Of a stretch of DNA of 64,000 nucleotides, positions 34,690 through 43,106 are shown in pieces. Made by a program: the position numbers and the translations under genes. The stretch comes from CAISIP01 sp031396205 (GTDB lineage: Bacteria; Pseudomonadota; Gammaproteobacteria; Burkholderiales; Burkholderiaceae_C). Positions within the stretch are counted from its first letter, which is position 1. The number at the start of each line of letters is the position of its first letter. The notes under the pieces are model-generated. The model had not been told where the DNA came from. It worked only from the letters and a program-made list of their open reading frames with translations, and did no database searches. The stretch covers positions 15,434 through 79,433 of the forward strand of contig JANNKH010000114.1 of the NCBI GenBank assembly GCA_031396205.1. The letters run 5' to 3'.

Positions 34690-35663
34690 CAATATTTGCA
34701 GGCGTTGTCGGCCATGTAATCGGCCACCTTGATCTTGCCCGAGATGATGTCGGCCTTGGCGGCGTCGACCTTCTTCTTCATGTCGGCGCTGACCAATTTT
34801 TCATTGTTCTTGTCGATCGCATAGTCGACACCGGCCTCTTTCAGTCCCAGCACCGACATGCCGGGTTTGTGGTTCTTGGACACGTTGTAGACCGCCACGT
34901 CAACGCGCTTGAGCATCGAGGTCAGCATGGTTCCGGGCTGCAGGTGGTTCTGGTTGCTGTCCACGCCAATGGCCAGTTTGCCGCCGTCCTTGGCAGCCTG
35001 GTACACGCCCATGCCGGTGCCGCCGGCCGCGGCAAAGATCACGTCGGCACCCTTGGCAAACTGGGCCTTGGCCAGTTCGCCACCGCGCGCCGGGTCATTC
35101 CAGGCCGCACCGGTGGTGCCGGTCATGTTCTGGAACACCTCGGCCTTGGGGTTGGCGAACTTGGCGCCCTGCTCATAGCCACATTCGAACTTGCGGATCA
35201 GCGGAATGTCCATGCCGCCCACGAAGCCGACCTTGCCGGTCTTGCTGGCCATGGCCGCCATCATGCCGACCAGGAAGCTGCCTTCCTGCTCCTTGAACAC
35301 CACCGACTGCACGTTGGGCAGATCGACCACCATGTCGATGATGGCGAACTTGAGCTTGGGAAATTCCTTGGCGACTTTTTCGATCGCCGAGGCCTGGCTG
35401 AAGCTCATCGCTATGATCGGGCTGGCGCCTTTCTCGGCCATGCGGCGGATTGCCTGCTCGCGCTGCGACTCGTTGGACACCTCGAATTCGAGGTAGCTCT
35501 TGCCGGATTCCTTTTTCCAGCGCTCCATGCCATTGAAGGCTGCTTCATTGAACGACTTGTCGAACTTGCCGCCCAGGTCGTACACGATGGCGGGTTCGGC
35601 CATGGCCTGAAAACTGGCTGCGAGGGCAACGGCAAGAATCCCGAGTTGGGTCTGGAGTTTCAT
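34689..35663 (-). CDS. BMP-family nucleoside-binding protein
   Basis: The 324-residue exported protein starts MKLQTQLGILAVALAASFQA with a signal peptide cut near QAMAE. The BMP (PnrA-like) fold follows: IVYDLGGKFDKSFNEAAFNG, ESQREQAIRRMAEKG, GFVGGMDIPLIRKFECGYEQ and AAGGTGMGVYQAAKDGGKLA. PnrA-type proteins bind purine and pyrimidine nucleosides. No lipobox is evident. It sits 114 bases downstream of psuG and upstream of the repeat at 34571, and it feeds the permease and ATPase genes that follow. Confidence 0.92.
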   Translation of the reverse strand: MKLQTQLGILAVALAASFQAMAEPAIVYDLGGKFDKSFNEAAFNGMERWKKESGKSYLEFEVSNESQREQAIRRMAEKGASPIIAMSFSQASAIEKVAKEFPKLKFAIIDMVVDLPNVQSVVFKEQEGSFLVGMMAAMASKTGKVGFVGGMDIPLIRKFECGYEQGAKFANPKAEVFQNMTGTTGAAWNDPARGGELAKAQFAKGADVIFAAAGGTGMGVYQAAKDGGKLAIGVDSNQNHLQPGTMLTSMLKRVDVAVYNVSKNHKPGMSVLGLKEAGVDYAIDKNNEKLVSADMKKKVDAAKADIISGKIKVADYMADNACKY

Positions 35664-35777
35664 GGTGAAGGTCTTTCGAGGTTGATAAGCAAAATACAAG
35701 GAATCAGCAAGCCTAGGCCTGCGCCCACCGGTTCGCAATCCGGGCTTTCCCGATAACGCGCAACCGACGGTTCTGGT

Positions 35778-36737
35778 TTACCTGGCCGCCGCGGTGGCGA
35801 TAAGCGGATCATAACCACCGATCTGCGCCAATTGCACCGCGATCGCACTGGCCAGCCGGGCATTGTTCAAAACCAGTTCGATATTGGTCGCCAGACTGTC
35901 GCCGCCGGTCAACTCCGACACCCTTGCCAGCAGAAAGGGCGTGACCCGCTTGCCGGCGACCTGCTGTTGCTGCGCCTCCAGCAGCGCCTGCTCGATTGCG
36001 GCGTCCATACGCGCGCGCGGCTGCGCAAACGCCTGCGGCACCGGGTTGGCCACCACCATGCCGCCGCGCAGGCCCATCGCCCATTTCGCGTGCATGGCCC
36101 GGGCAATCTGCTGCGCGCTGTCGAGCCGGTAATCGACAGCGCAATCGCTGTCCACGGTGAAAAATGCCGGCAGGGTATCGGTCCGGTAGCCGATCACCGG
36201 CACGCCATGGGTTTCCAGGTACTCCAGCGTGAGCGGCAGGTCCAGGATCGATTTCGCGCCCGCGCAGACCACCGCCACCGGTGTGCGGGCAAGTTCCTGC
36301 AGGTCGGCCGACACATCGAAACTGTGCTGCGCTCCCCGGTGCACACCACCGATGCCACCGGTGGCAAACACCCGGATGCCGGCCATCGCGGCGATGATCA
36401 TCGTCGAGGCCACCGTAGTTGCGCCCATGGCGCCGCTGGTCACGATGAACGGCAGGTCGCGCCGGCTCACCTTGGCCACCGCCGGGCCGGTGCGGCCCAG
36501 GGTTTCGATCTCGTCGGGCGTCAGGCCGGCTTTCAGGCGCCCGCCCAGCACCGCGATGGTGGCCGGCACCGCGCCATGGTCGCGGATCTCGGCTTCCACC
36601 CGCAACGCCGTTGCCACGTTGTCCGGATACGGCATGCCGTGCGAGATGATGGTCGATTCGAGCGCGACGACCGGTCGCTGTTCGGACAAGGCCTGCGCGA
36701 CGTCGGGATGGATGTCCAGATAGGGTGGGGTGTTCAT
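35778..36737 (-). CDS. psuG: Pseudouridine-5'-phosphate glycosidase
   Basis: The 319-residue enzyme starts MNTPPYLDIHPDVAQALSEQ. Family motifs include RPVVALESTIISHGMPYPDN, VFATGGIGGVHRGAQHSFDV, VCAGAKSILDLPLTLEYLET (catalytic lysine) and IGYRTDTLPAFF. It splits pseudouridine 5'-phosphate to uracil and ribose 5-phosphate by breaking the C-glycosidic bond. The ATG overlaps the psuK stop (ATGA), so the two are translationally coupled. A frame open further upstream is a shadow of psuK. Confidence 0.95.
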   Translation of the reverse strand: MNTPPYLDIHPDVAQALSEQRPVVALESTIISHGMPYPDNVATALRVEAEIRDHGAVPATIAVLGGRLKAGLTPDEIETLGRTGPAVAKVSRRDLPFIVTSGAMGATTVASTMIIAAMAGIRVFATGGIGGVHRGAQHSFDVSADLQELARTPVAVVCAGAKSILDLPLTLEYLETHGVPVIGYRTDTLPAFFTVDSDCAVDYRLDSAQQIARAMHAKWAMGLRGGMVVANPVPQAFAQPRARMDAAIEQALLEAQQQQVAGKRVTPFLLARVSELTGGDSLATNIELVLNNARLASAIAVQLAQIGGYDPLIATAAAR

Positions 36738-37864
36738 TTCATGCGTTCTCGGTCTTGATCGATCTGGCTCACGTGGTCCGGGCTTTCCAGCAAGCGCTGG
36801 ACAGTCGCAATGGACAGGTTCAGATGGTTGGCCTGGGGCGCGGTCAGTGTCAGCGCCGCGCATCCCGCGGCAAAACCGACCGCGTCCTGCAAACAAGCGC
36901 CTTCCAGAAAGCGGTGCATCAGACCCGCCATCAGCGCATCGCCGGCACCGGTTGCGTTGACAACCGCGACCGCTGTGGCCGACTGCCAGCCAGCGGCGCC
37001 TGCGCGATCGCTCCAGTAAAAGCCGCGCCCCCCCAGGCTCAGCACCACCTGGCACACGCCGCGCTCGTGCAACCAGCGGGCGGCTGCGACCACGTCGTCA
37101 TCCGTATCAACGATGCGGTCGGTCAGCGCCTGTGCTTCCAGCCGGTTGGCCTTGAGCGTGTGCACCTGTTCCAGCCAGGGCAACAGGCGGCGACACTTGA
37201 AAGCCGACACCGGCTCGGCAAACAAGGGGGTCATGCGCGCCTGCGCAAAAATCCAGCCCAGTGCCGCCTGCGGCAGATTGCAATCAACCAGCACCGCGCT
37301 GGCATGGCGCAGGCGGTCTGCGTGGGCGGCCAGGCGCTTGGGCGTGATGTGCTCCAGGATCGCCATGTCATTGAGCGCCATGGCCATGTCGCCGTCGGAC
37401 CCGTGCAATGAGAGATAGGTCGACGTCGCCTGACCCGCCAGCACCCGACACCCCTGTACATCGACGCCTGCGCGGCGGGTGTGCTCCAGCAGGCTGCTAC
37501 CGTACAGATCATCGCCGACCGCGCTGACCAGCCGCACGTCATGGCCCAGCCGGGCCAGGTTTTCCGCCACATTGCGCGCCACGCCGCCCGGCGCGCAACG
37601 AATGCGGCCCGGTGTCGAATCCTGCGCCACGAGCGGATGGGCCGAACTCCCGGTGATGTCCATATTGCAGGCGCCAACGGCAACGACGAAGCGGTCCGCC
37701 GCCAGTACATACCCGCGCCCGACGATATGCCCCTTGTGCGTCAGATGCATGATGTGACCAGCCACGGCGGCGCGGCTGATGCCCAGCCGGTCCGCCAGCG
37801 CCTGCTGGGCAATCAGCGGTTCATCACGCAGTATGTCGAGGATTTCCTGTTCGCGGCCGGCCAT
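36734..37864 (-). CDS. psuK: Pseudouridine kinase with N-terminal HTH domain
   Basis: The 376-residue protein is a winged HTH (residues about 1-55, LIAQQALADRLGISRAAVAG) fused to a PfkB-family kinase (about 59-360). The kinase has VAVGACNMDITG, CAPGGVARNVAENLARLGHD and the catalytic NATGAGDAL. It phosphorylates pseudouridine for PsuG. The HTH suggests the kinase is also its own regulator. A perfect palindrome, CAAACAATTGTTTG (37866-37879), lies two bases upstream of the ATG. It is the first gene of the minus-strand nucleoside operon. Confidence 0.9.
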   Translation of the reverse strand: MAGREQEILDILRDEPLIAQQALADRLGISRAAVAGHIMHLTHKGHIVGRGYVLAADRFVVAVGACNMDITGSSAHPLVAQDSTPGRIRCAPGGVARNVAENLARLGHDVRLVSAVGDDLYGSSLLEHTRRAGVDVQGCRVLAGQATSTYLSLHGSDGDMAMALNDMAILEHITPKRLAAHADRLRHASAVLVDCNLPQAALGWIFAQARMTPLFAEPVSAFKCRRLLPWLEQVHTLKANRLEAQALTDRIVDTDDDVVAAARWLHERGVCQVVLSLGGRGFYWSDRAGAAGWQSATAVAVVNATGAGDALMAGLMHRFLEGACLQDAVGFAAGCAALTLTAPQANHLNLSIATVQRLLESPDHVSQIDQDRERMK

Positions 37865-37865
37865 T

Positions 37866-37879
37866 CAAACAATTGTTTG
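37866..37879 (-). promoter_or_regulatory. Palindrome at psuK start, candidate operator
   Basis: CAAACAATTGTTTG is a perfect 14-base palindrome ending two bases before the psuK ATG. GCAAACA recurs further upstream on the same strand (near 37895). The HTH domain of PsuK makes autoregulation at this site likely. Confidence 0.5.
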
Positions 37880-38008
37880 CCAGGTTAATGAGTGTTTGCA
37901 TTGTAGGCATCGTTCGAAGTCCGCAAGCGACCGGAGCCTGTTCGAGCCGCAAGATCCGCGCACCACACTGCCGGTCGGATGCAGCATTGGAGCGCGGACA
38001 ATAAGGCC

Positions 38009-38683
38009 ATGCCTGACACTCCCCTGTGGCACCCAGTCATGCCGGCGCATGCGCTGCGCGCCGGCGACAACGTGCTGGCCTGCAGCGTGCTGGGCCAGGA
38101 ACTGGCCGTGTGGCGCAGCGCGGCGGGCCAGGTGCAGGCATGGGAAGATCGTTGCCCGCACCGCGGTGTGGCGCTGAGCCTGGGGCGGGTTCAGGGCGAT
38201 CGGCTGGCCTGTGCCTACCATGGCTGGGAATATGCAGCCGGCAGCGGACGCTGCATCGCGATTCCTGCGCTGCCCGATATCCCGGTACCCGGTAATGTAT
38301 GCGTCAAGACCTACACCGCGCTGGAAAGCAATGGCATGGTCTGGGTCCACATTGGCGACCGCCTGGCTCGCGATTCGCCAGCGCCACTGCCTTTGCTGCC
38401 GGACGACGCGGCGCCCGCACGGTTTCTGCGCACCATGGGCCTGCGTGCCTCAGCGCAACAGGTCGACCACGCGTTATCCGCACACGGCTACCATCGTTTG
38501 TCGCCTTGCCATTGGCGCGGCGAACTGGCCCAGCAGCCCGTGCACCTGTTCGTGCTGTCGGCCCAGGCGCATCTGTGCCTGCTGCATCTGGCTTGCGCCA
38601 CGGAACCACCCAGGGTATCGCTGATCGCGCTGTTTGGCGCAGCGCGCCTGTTGCGCGGCGCGATCGAATCTGGCGCGCCCTGA
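38009..38683 (+). CDS. Rieske [2Fe-2S] domain protein
   Basis: The 224-residue protein has a complete Rieske domain at about residues 1-105. Cluster ligands are CPHRG and CAYHGWEY, preceded by VWRSAAGQVQAWEDR. The C-terminal half (about 120-224) looks like a shortened, degenerate oxygenase domain. It lacks the D-x2-H-x4-H mononuclear iron motif, so it can pass electrons but not bind catalytic iron. The next gene, five bases on, has the iron site but no Rieske cysteines. The two may form one split oxygenase. Start ATG 38009; the frame opens ten codons earlier without need. Confidence 0.82.
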   Translation: MPDTPLWHPVMPAHALRAGDNVLACSVLGQELAVWRSAAGQVQAWEDRCPHRGVALSLGRVQGDRLACAYHGWEYAAGSGRCIAIPALPDIPVPGNVCVKTYTALESNGMVWVHIGDRLARDSPAPLPLLPDDAAPARFLRTMGLRASAQQVDHALSAHGYHRLSPCHWRGELAQQPVHLFVLSAQAHLCLLHLACATEPPRVSLIALFGAARLLRGAIESGAP

Positions 38684-38688
38684 TCAGC

Positions 38689-39561
38689 ATGCCGTTCTGC
38701 ACCCAGGACCCCAATATGCGCGACGACTGGCTCACGCTCGGATCGTGCGACCGGCTGGCCGCATCCGGTCCCTCGCGCCCGATCGAGACGCGCCTGCTCG
38801 GCCAGGCCGTGCAACTGTGGCGCGATGCCGATGGCACGCCGCGCGCCCGCGCCGACGGCACAGACCTGCCGGTGCAGGAACACTATGGATACCTGTGGGT
38901 CCATACCGGCGACGGCACGCCACCCCCGCTGTTCGACCTGCCCGAATACCGCGAGCCCGGGCGGCGCATCGTTGACTGCGGCGGCATCGGCGTCGCGACC
39001 TCCGGGCTGCGGGTCGTGGAGAACTTCCTGGACATGGGCCATTTCCCCTATGTGCACGCCGGCACGCTGGGCAAGGTTCCGCACACCGCCGTCGCGCCCT
39101 ACGACGTTGCCATCGACCCCGATACCCGCGAAATCTGGGCCACCGGTTGCCGCTTCTTCCAGCCCCGCGCGTCGGCGTCCGCCGCCGCGGGCATCGAGGC
39201 ACACTACCGCTACCGGGTGATGCAGCCCTTCACCGCCGCGCTGTACAAGTCATGCCCGAATCGCCAAGGCGCGCAGGACGTGATCGGCCTGTTCGTGCAG
39301 CCACTGGACGACGAGCAGGTGATTGCCCATGTGCTGCTGGTCTACTTCGAGGATGCGTTGTCAGACGCCGAGATGATCGCGTTCCAGCACAGGATCTTCG
39401 GCCAGGACAAACCGATCCTGGAGAGCCAGCGTCCGCGCCGACTGCCACTCGACGGGCCGCTGGAATCCCACATGCGCTGTGACCTGACATCGGCAACCTA
39501 CCGGCGCTGGCTGCGCAGGCGCGGCATGGTCTTTGGCGTGCACCCGACGCAGGAAGCATGA
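38689..39561 (+). CDS. Rieske-oxygenase catalytic subunit lacking its Rieske cluster (NdmC-like)
   Basis: The 290-residue protein ends its short N-terminal segment (LLGQAVQLWRDADG, then YGYLWVHTGD) without the CxH and CxxH ligands. That block appears deleted. The catalytic domain is intact, with NFLDMGHFPYVHAG (D-x2-H-x4-H iron site), followed by IFGQDKPILESQRPRRLPL and YRRWLRRRG. This is the architecture of NdmC, the 7-methylxanthine demethylase of caffeine degradation that borrows a Rieske domain from another chain. An electron donor is required; the neighbour at 38009 is the obvious candidate. The substrate is unknown. ATG 38716 is an alternative start. Confidence 0.8.
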   Translation: MPFCTQDPNMRDDWLTLGSCDRLAASGPSRPIETRLLGQAVQLWRDADGTPRARADGTDLPVQEHYGYLWVHTGDGTPPPLFDLPEYREPGRRIVDCGGIGVATSGLRVVENFLDMGHFPYVHAGTLGKVPHTAVAPYDVAIDPDTREIWATGCRFFQPRASASAAAGIEAHYRYRVMQPFTAALYKSCPNRQGAQDVIGLFVQPLDDEQVIAHVLLVYFEDALSDAEMIAFQHRIFGQDKPILESQRPRRLPLDGPLESHMRCDLTSATYRRWLRRRGMVFGVHPTQEA

Positions 39562-40190
39562 TCCGGCTGTACGACTACGAACTCTCCGGCAACTGCTACA
39601 AGTTGCGGCTGCTGCTGCACTGGCTGGGCCTGCAATACGAGCACGTACCGGTCAATTTTCATCCGGGGCGCGAGCACAAATCAGATTCATTCCTGCGCAA
39701 CATCAACCCGCTGGGCCAGTTGCCGGTGATCGACGACGACGGATTCCTGCTGCGCGACGCTCAGGCCTGCCTGGTGTATCTGGCCAGCCGTTACGACCCC
39801 GGCGGGCATTGGCACCCGCTCGATGCCAGTACGCGGGGCCGCATTCAGTTGTGGCTGGCCACCGCCGACGACCTGACCCGCGGCATTGCAGCCCTGCGGC
39901 TGCACTACAGCTTCGGCACCGCAGCCGATGTTGTGCTCTGCGAGCGCGTCGCAGATGCGGCGTTGCGGCTGATGGACGACACCATGGCAGAAAACCAATA
40001 CCGTGGCCAACGCTGGCTGGCGACCGAGCGGCCCAGCATTGCCGATATCGCCTGTTTTCCTTACGCAGCGCTGGCCGGCGAGGCGCGCATCGATCTGCGG
40101 CCTTATCCAGCGCTGCAGGCCTGGATTCGCGACCTGCGCCACCTGCCCGATTTCATCGCCATGCCGGGCATCCTGGACCCGGCCTTGTGA
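39558..40190 (+). CDS. Glutathione S-transferase family protein (NdmE-like context)
   Basis: The 210-residue protein has the GST thioredoxin-like half (LYDYELSGNCYKLRLLLHWL, NPLGQLPVIDDDGFLLRDAQ) and an alpha-helical C-terminal half (RGQRWLATERPSIADIACFP). Its start overlaps the stop of the catalytic oxygenase gene (ATGA), implying a joint function. In the NdmCDE complex a GST-like protein, NdmE, is structural rather than a transferase. That role is possible here by analogy, but ordinary GST chemistry cannot be excluded. Confidence 0.88.
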   Translation: MIRLYDYELSGNCYKLRLLLHWLGLQYEHVPVNFHPGREHKSDSFLRNINPLGQLPVIDDDGFLLRDAQACLVYLASRYDPGGHWHPLDASTRGRIQLWLATADDLTRGIAALRLHYSFGTAADVVLCERVADAALRLMDDTMAENQYRGQRWLATERPSIADIACFPYAALAGEARIDLRPYPALQAWIRDLRHLPDFIAMPGILDPAL

Positions 40191-40250
40191 TCGAACCGGA
40201 CCTGACCGCCGTACACTGGCAGATCCAACTTTTTTGAAAGCTCTTTTGCC

Positions 40251-41270
40251 ATGAAATTGCTGATCACCGGTGGCGGCGGATTTGTCGGCGCGCGACTGGC
40301 CCGCGCCCTGCTCGCGCGCGGCGAACTGGCCGGACAGACCATCAAGACCCTGGTGTTGACCGACCAGGTCGCGTCACCGGCCGACCTGATTGCCGACGCC
40401 CGGGTGCAGGATCGCACGGGGCCCCTGCTGACGCAGTGCGAAGCGCTCAAGACTGAACCCTTCGACGGCATTTTCCACCTGGCCTCGGCGGTGTCGGGCG
40501 AATGCGAACTCGACTTCGAACTGGGCATGCGCTCGAACCTGGACAGCACCCGCGCCCTGCTCGACGCGCTGCGCGCCGCCAGCCTGTCCAGCGGCAAGCC
40601 GGCACGCTTCGTGTTCTCCAGCTCGGTGGCGGTATTCGGACCCGATGCCGCCGTTCCGATGCCCTCGCCAGTGGCCGACGACACGCTGCCGGCACCGCAG
40701 TCGTCCTATGGCATCCAGAAGCTGATCTGCGAACACCTGATTTCCGACTACACGCGAAAGGGCTTCATCGACGGCCGCGCGGCCCGGCTGATGACGGTAT
40801 CGGTGCGCCCAGGGCGTCCCAACGGCGCGGCATCGTCGTTTTTCTCCGGCATCATCCGCGAGCCCCTGGCCGGTGTCGATTCGATCTGCCCGGTGGACGA
40901 CCAGGTATCCCATCCGCTGGCATCGCCCGGCAAGACCGTCGAAGGACTGATCACGGTTTTCGAGGCCAGTCGCGAGGCCTTTCGCGGCCGCCTGGGCATG
41001 AACCTGCCCTCGATCAACGTGCGGGTCTGCGACATGCTCGACGCACTGGAGCGGGTGGCCGGCAAGGCGGTACGGGCGCGGGTGCGCTTTGCGCGCGACG
41101 AACGCATTGCCGGCATGGTCGCCAACTGGCCCACCGGTGCCACCGCCGCGCGCGCAGTCGCTCTGGGCTTGCACCCGGACGAGAGTTTCGAAGCCATCAT
41201 CCAGCAGTACGTGGACGACTGCCGCAAGACGCCGGGAGCCCAAGCCGCGCTCGCGGGGCTCTCAGGCTGA
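40251..41270 (+). CDS. denD: NAD-dependent dehydrogenase, D-erythronate dehydrogenase-like
   Basis: The 339-residue extended SDR starts MKLLITGGGGFVGARLARAL (GxxGxxG NAD site) and has SSYGIQK (YxxxK catalytic pair). The segment VSVRPGRPNGAASSFFSGII is characteristic of DenD-type enzymes, which oxidise D-erythronate and related four-carbon acids at C2. It stands alone behind the GST gene and could serve sugar-acid catabolism. The exact substrate is inferred from family, not shown. Confidence 0.8.
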   Translation: MKLLITGGGGFVGARLARALLARGELAGQTIKTLVLTDQVASPADLIADARVQDRTGPLLTQCEALKTEPFDGIFHLASAVSGECELDFELGMRSNLDSTRALLDALRAASLSSGKPARFVFSSSVAVFGPDAAVPMPSPVADDTLPAPQSSYGIQKLICEHLISDYTRKGFIDGRAARLMTVSVRPGRPNGAASSFFSGIIREPLAGVDSICPVDDQVSHPLASPGKTVEGLITVFEASREAFRGRLGMNLPSINVRVCDMLDALERVAGKAVRARVRFARDERIAGMVANWPTGATAARAVALGLHPDESFEAIIQQYVDDCRKTPGAQAALAGLSG

Positions 41271-41323
41271 GACCAAGCGCGTCCTGCATCGCACGCGCAA
41301 GCCGCAGACTGCGCGACCAGGCT

Positions 41324-42325
41324 TCAGACCAGTTTCCACTGCATCCACGCCGCCGAATTGAAGAAACTGGCGACCACGCTGCCCGGCGGCACCAGCGCAT
41401 CGCAGGCCGCGCGCAGTTCATCCGACAACGCCATATCGGCCACCGGCAACGCCTGGCGCAGTTGCGCCAGTGTGCGCGGGCCGATGATGGGCGCAGTCAC
41501 ACCCGGCTGGTCCTTGACCCACAGGTAGGCCAGTTGCGCCGGATCATGGCCATGCTGGCGCGCCAGGGCCGCAAACAGCTGCCCCACCGCGATGCCGCGC
41601 TCGGTGACCCTTTCGGCGTAGATACCACCACGCAGTGCCGCTCGGCTGTCTGTCGCCGGCGTGCTGCCCTGCGCATAACGCCCCGCAAGCATGCCCATGG
41701 CCATCGGTGACCAGGTCAGCAGCGCCAGGCCATAGCGCTGGCAAGCCGGTACCAGTTCATTCTCGATGCGCCGCTCCAGCAGGTTGTAGGGTGACTGCTC
41801 GGACACAAACGACGCCAGACCCTGCTGCGCACTGGTGTGCTGCGCCTGCGCCACCTGCCATGCCGGCGTGGTGCTGGAGCCGACATAGCGCACCTTGCCC
41901 TGGCGCACCAACAAGTCCAGCGCGGACAAGGTCTGCTCGATCGGCGTGTCCGGGTCCGGCCGGTGCGTCTGGTACAGGTCGATGTGGTCGGTGCCCAGGC
42001 GGCGCAGCGAGTCTTCGCAGGCCTGCACGATATGGTGGCGACTCAGGCCGCGGTCGTTGGCGCCGGGGCCGGTGGGATAGAACACCTTGGTCGCGATGAG
42101 CATGTCGTCACGCCGCTTGCGTCGTGTCAGCCACTTGCCGATCAGGCGCTCGGCCTCGCCACCGGCGTAGCTGTTGCTGGTATCGACCAGGTTGATGCCG
42201 CCCTCGACCGCCGCATCCAGGATCGCCAGGCTCTCGGCCTCGGGCGTCGGGTTGGCCAGGTTGTCGGTGCCCAGCACCAGGGACGACAGCTTCAGGCCGG
42301 TACGGCCAAACGGACGATACTGCAT
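41324..42325 (-). CDS. Aldo/keto reductase
   Basis: The 333-residue TIM-barrel oxidoreductase has catalytic residues in INLVDTSNSYAGGEAERLIG (Asp, Tyr), the lysine in MLIATKVF and the histidine in LYQTHRPDPDTPIE. NADPH-binding IIGPRTLAQLRQAL lies near the C-terminus. It belongs to the general AKR group (YajO-like). It is three bases behind the SDR gene on the same strand, so both are probably co-expressed and may act on the same carbonyl or sugar substrate. Confidence 0.9.
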   Translation of the reverse strand: MQYRPFGRTGLKLSSLVLGTDNLANPTPEAESLAILDAAVEGGINLVDTSNSYAGGEAERLIGKWLTRRKRRDDMLIATKVFYPTGPGANDRGLSRHHIVQACEDSLRRLGTDHIDLYQTHRPDPDTPIEQTLSALDLLVRQGKVRYVGSSTTPAWQVAQAQHTSAQQGLASFVSEQSPYNLLERRIENELVPACQRYGLALLTWSPMAMGMLAGRYAQGSTPATDSRAALRGGIYAERVTERGIAVGQLFAALARQHGHDPAQLAYLWVKDQPGVTAPIIGPRTLAQLRQALPVADMALSDELRAACDALVPPGSVVASFFNSAAWMQWKLV

Positions 42326-42328
42326 GGC

Positions 42329-43093
42329 CTATTGCGTGCTGAAGCCACCATCGACGTAGACCATTGCACCGGTCATGTAGCTGGCTGCGTCGCTGCACAG
42401 GAACACCGCGACCCGGGCAATCTCCTCGGGCTGGGCGAGTCGCCCCATGGGCACCACCCGGTCGGCGATCTCCTGCGCCTGCGCGTCGGTCAGCGGCGTG
42501 GCGCGCCCGGCGGCGCGCAGCATCGGCGTGTCGACCTCACCGGGACACACGCAATTGAAGCGCACGCCGTCGCGCGCCAACTCCAAAGCAAAACTGCGCG
42601 TGACCTGCTGCACTGCGCCCTTGCTCGCCGCATAGGCCAACGCGCCCTTGCCGCCCAGTTCGCCCCAGATGCTGCCGAAGTTGACAACCGCGCCGCCACC
42701 GTGGGCGCGCATGTGGCGCGCCGCCGCGCGGCTGAGGTAGAAGACGCCGCCGGCGTTGACAGCCATCGCGCGCTCCCACTCGGCATCCAGCGTGTCGACA
42801 CCGCTCTTGCGCGCGATGATGCCGGCGCAATTGACGACCGCGTCCAGGCGCCCGGTCTTTTCAACGGCGCTGGCCACGGCCCGATTGCAGAACGCGGCGT
42901 CGCTGACATCGCCCGCCACCGCAGTTGCGCCCATCTCCAGTGCGGTGCGCTCGGCCAGCGCCGCATTGGCGTCGACGATGAAGACGTCGGCGCCGGCACC
43001 GGCGAACAGGCGTGCGACCTGCGCCCCCATGCCGCTGGCCCCGCCGCTGACCAGCGCCGTGCTGCCATGAAAATCGAAATGCACCTGCCCCAT
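42329..43093 (-). CDS. Short-chain dehydrogenase/reductase (FabG-like)
   Basis: The 254-residue classical SDR starts MGQVHFDFHGSTALVSGGAS (TGxxxGxG variant). It has NCAG, the serine in VVNFGSIWGELGGKGALAYA, YAASK as the YxxxK pair, and the C-terminal ASYMTGAMVYVDGGF. GAGGAG sits upstream of the ATG at 43093; a longer frame upstream lacks one. It is an NAD(P)-dependent alcohol/ketone oxidoreductase. It pairs with the aldo/keto reductase gene three bases downstream. Confidence 0.9.
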   Translation of the reverse strand: MGQVHFDFHGSTALVSGGASGMGAQVARLFAGAGADVFIVDANAALAERTALEMGATAVAGDVSDAAFCNRAVASAVEKTGRLDAVVNCAGIIARKSGVDTLDAEWERAMAVNAGGVFYLSRAAARHMRAHGGGAVVNFGSIWGELGGKGALAYAASKGAVQQVTRSFALELARDGVRFNCVCPGEVDTPMLRAAGRATPLTDAQAQEIADRVVPMGRLAQPEEIARVAVFLCSDAASYMTGAMVYVDGGFSTQ

Positions 43094-43106
43094 CGCGAAC
43101 TCCTCG

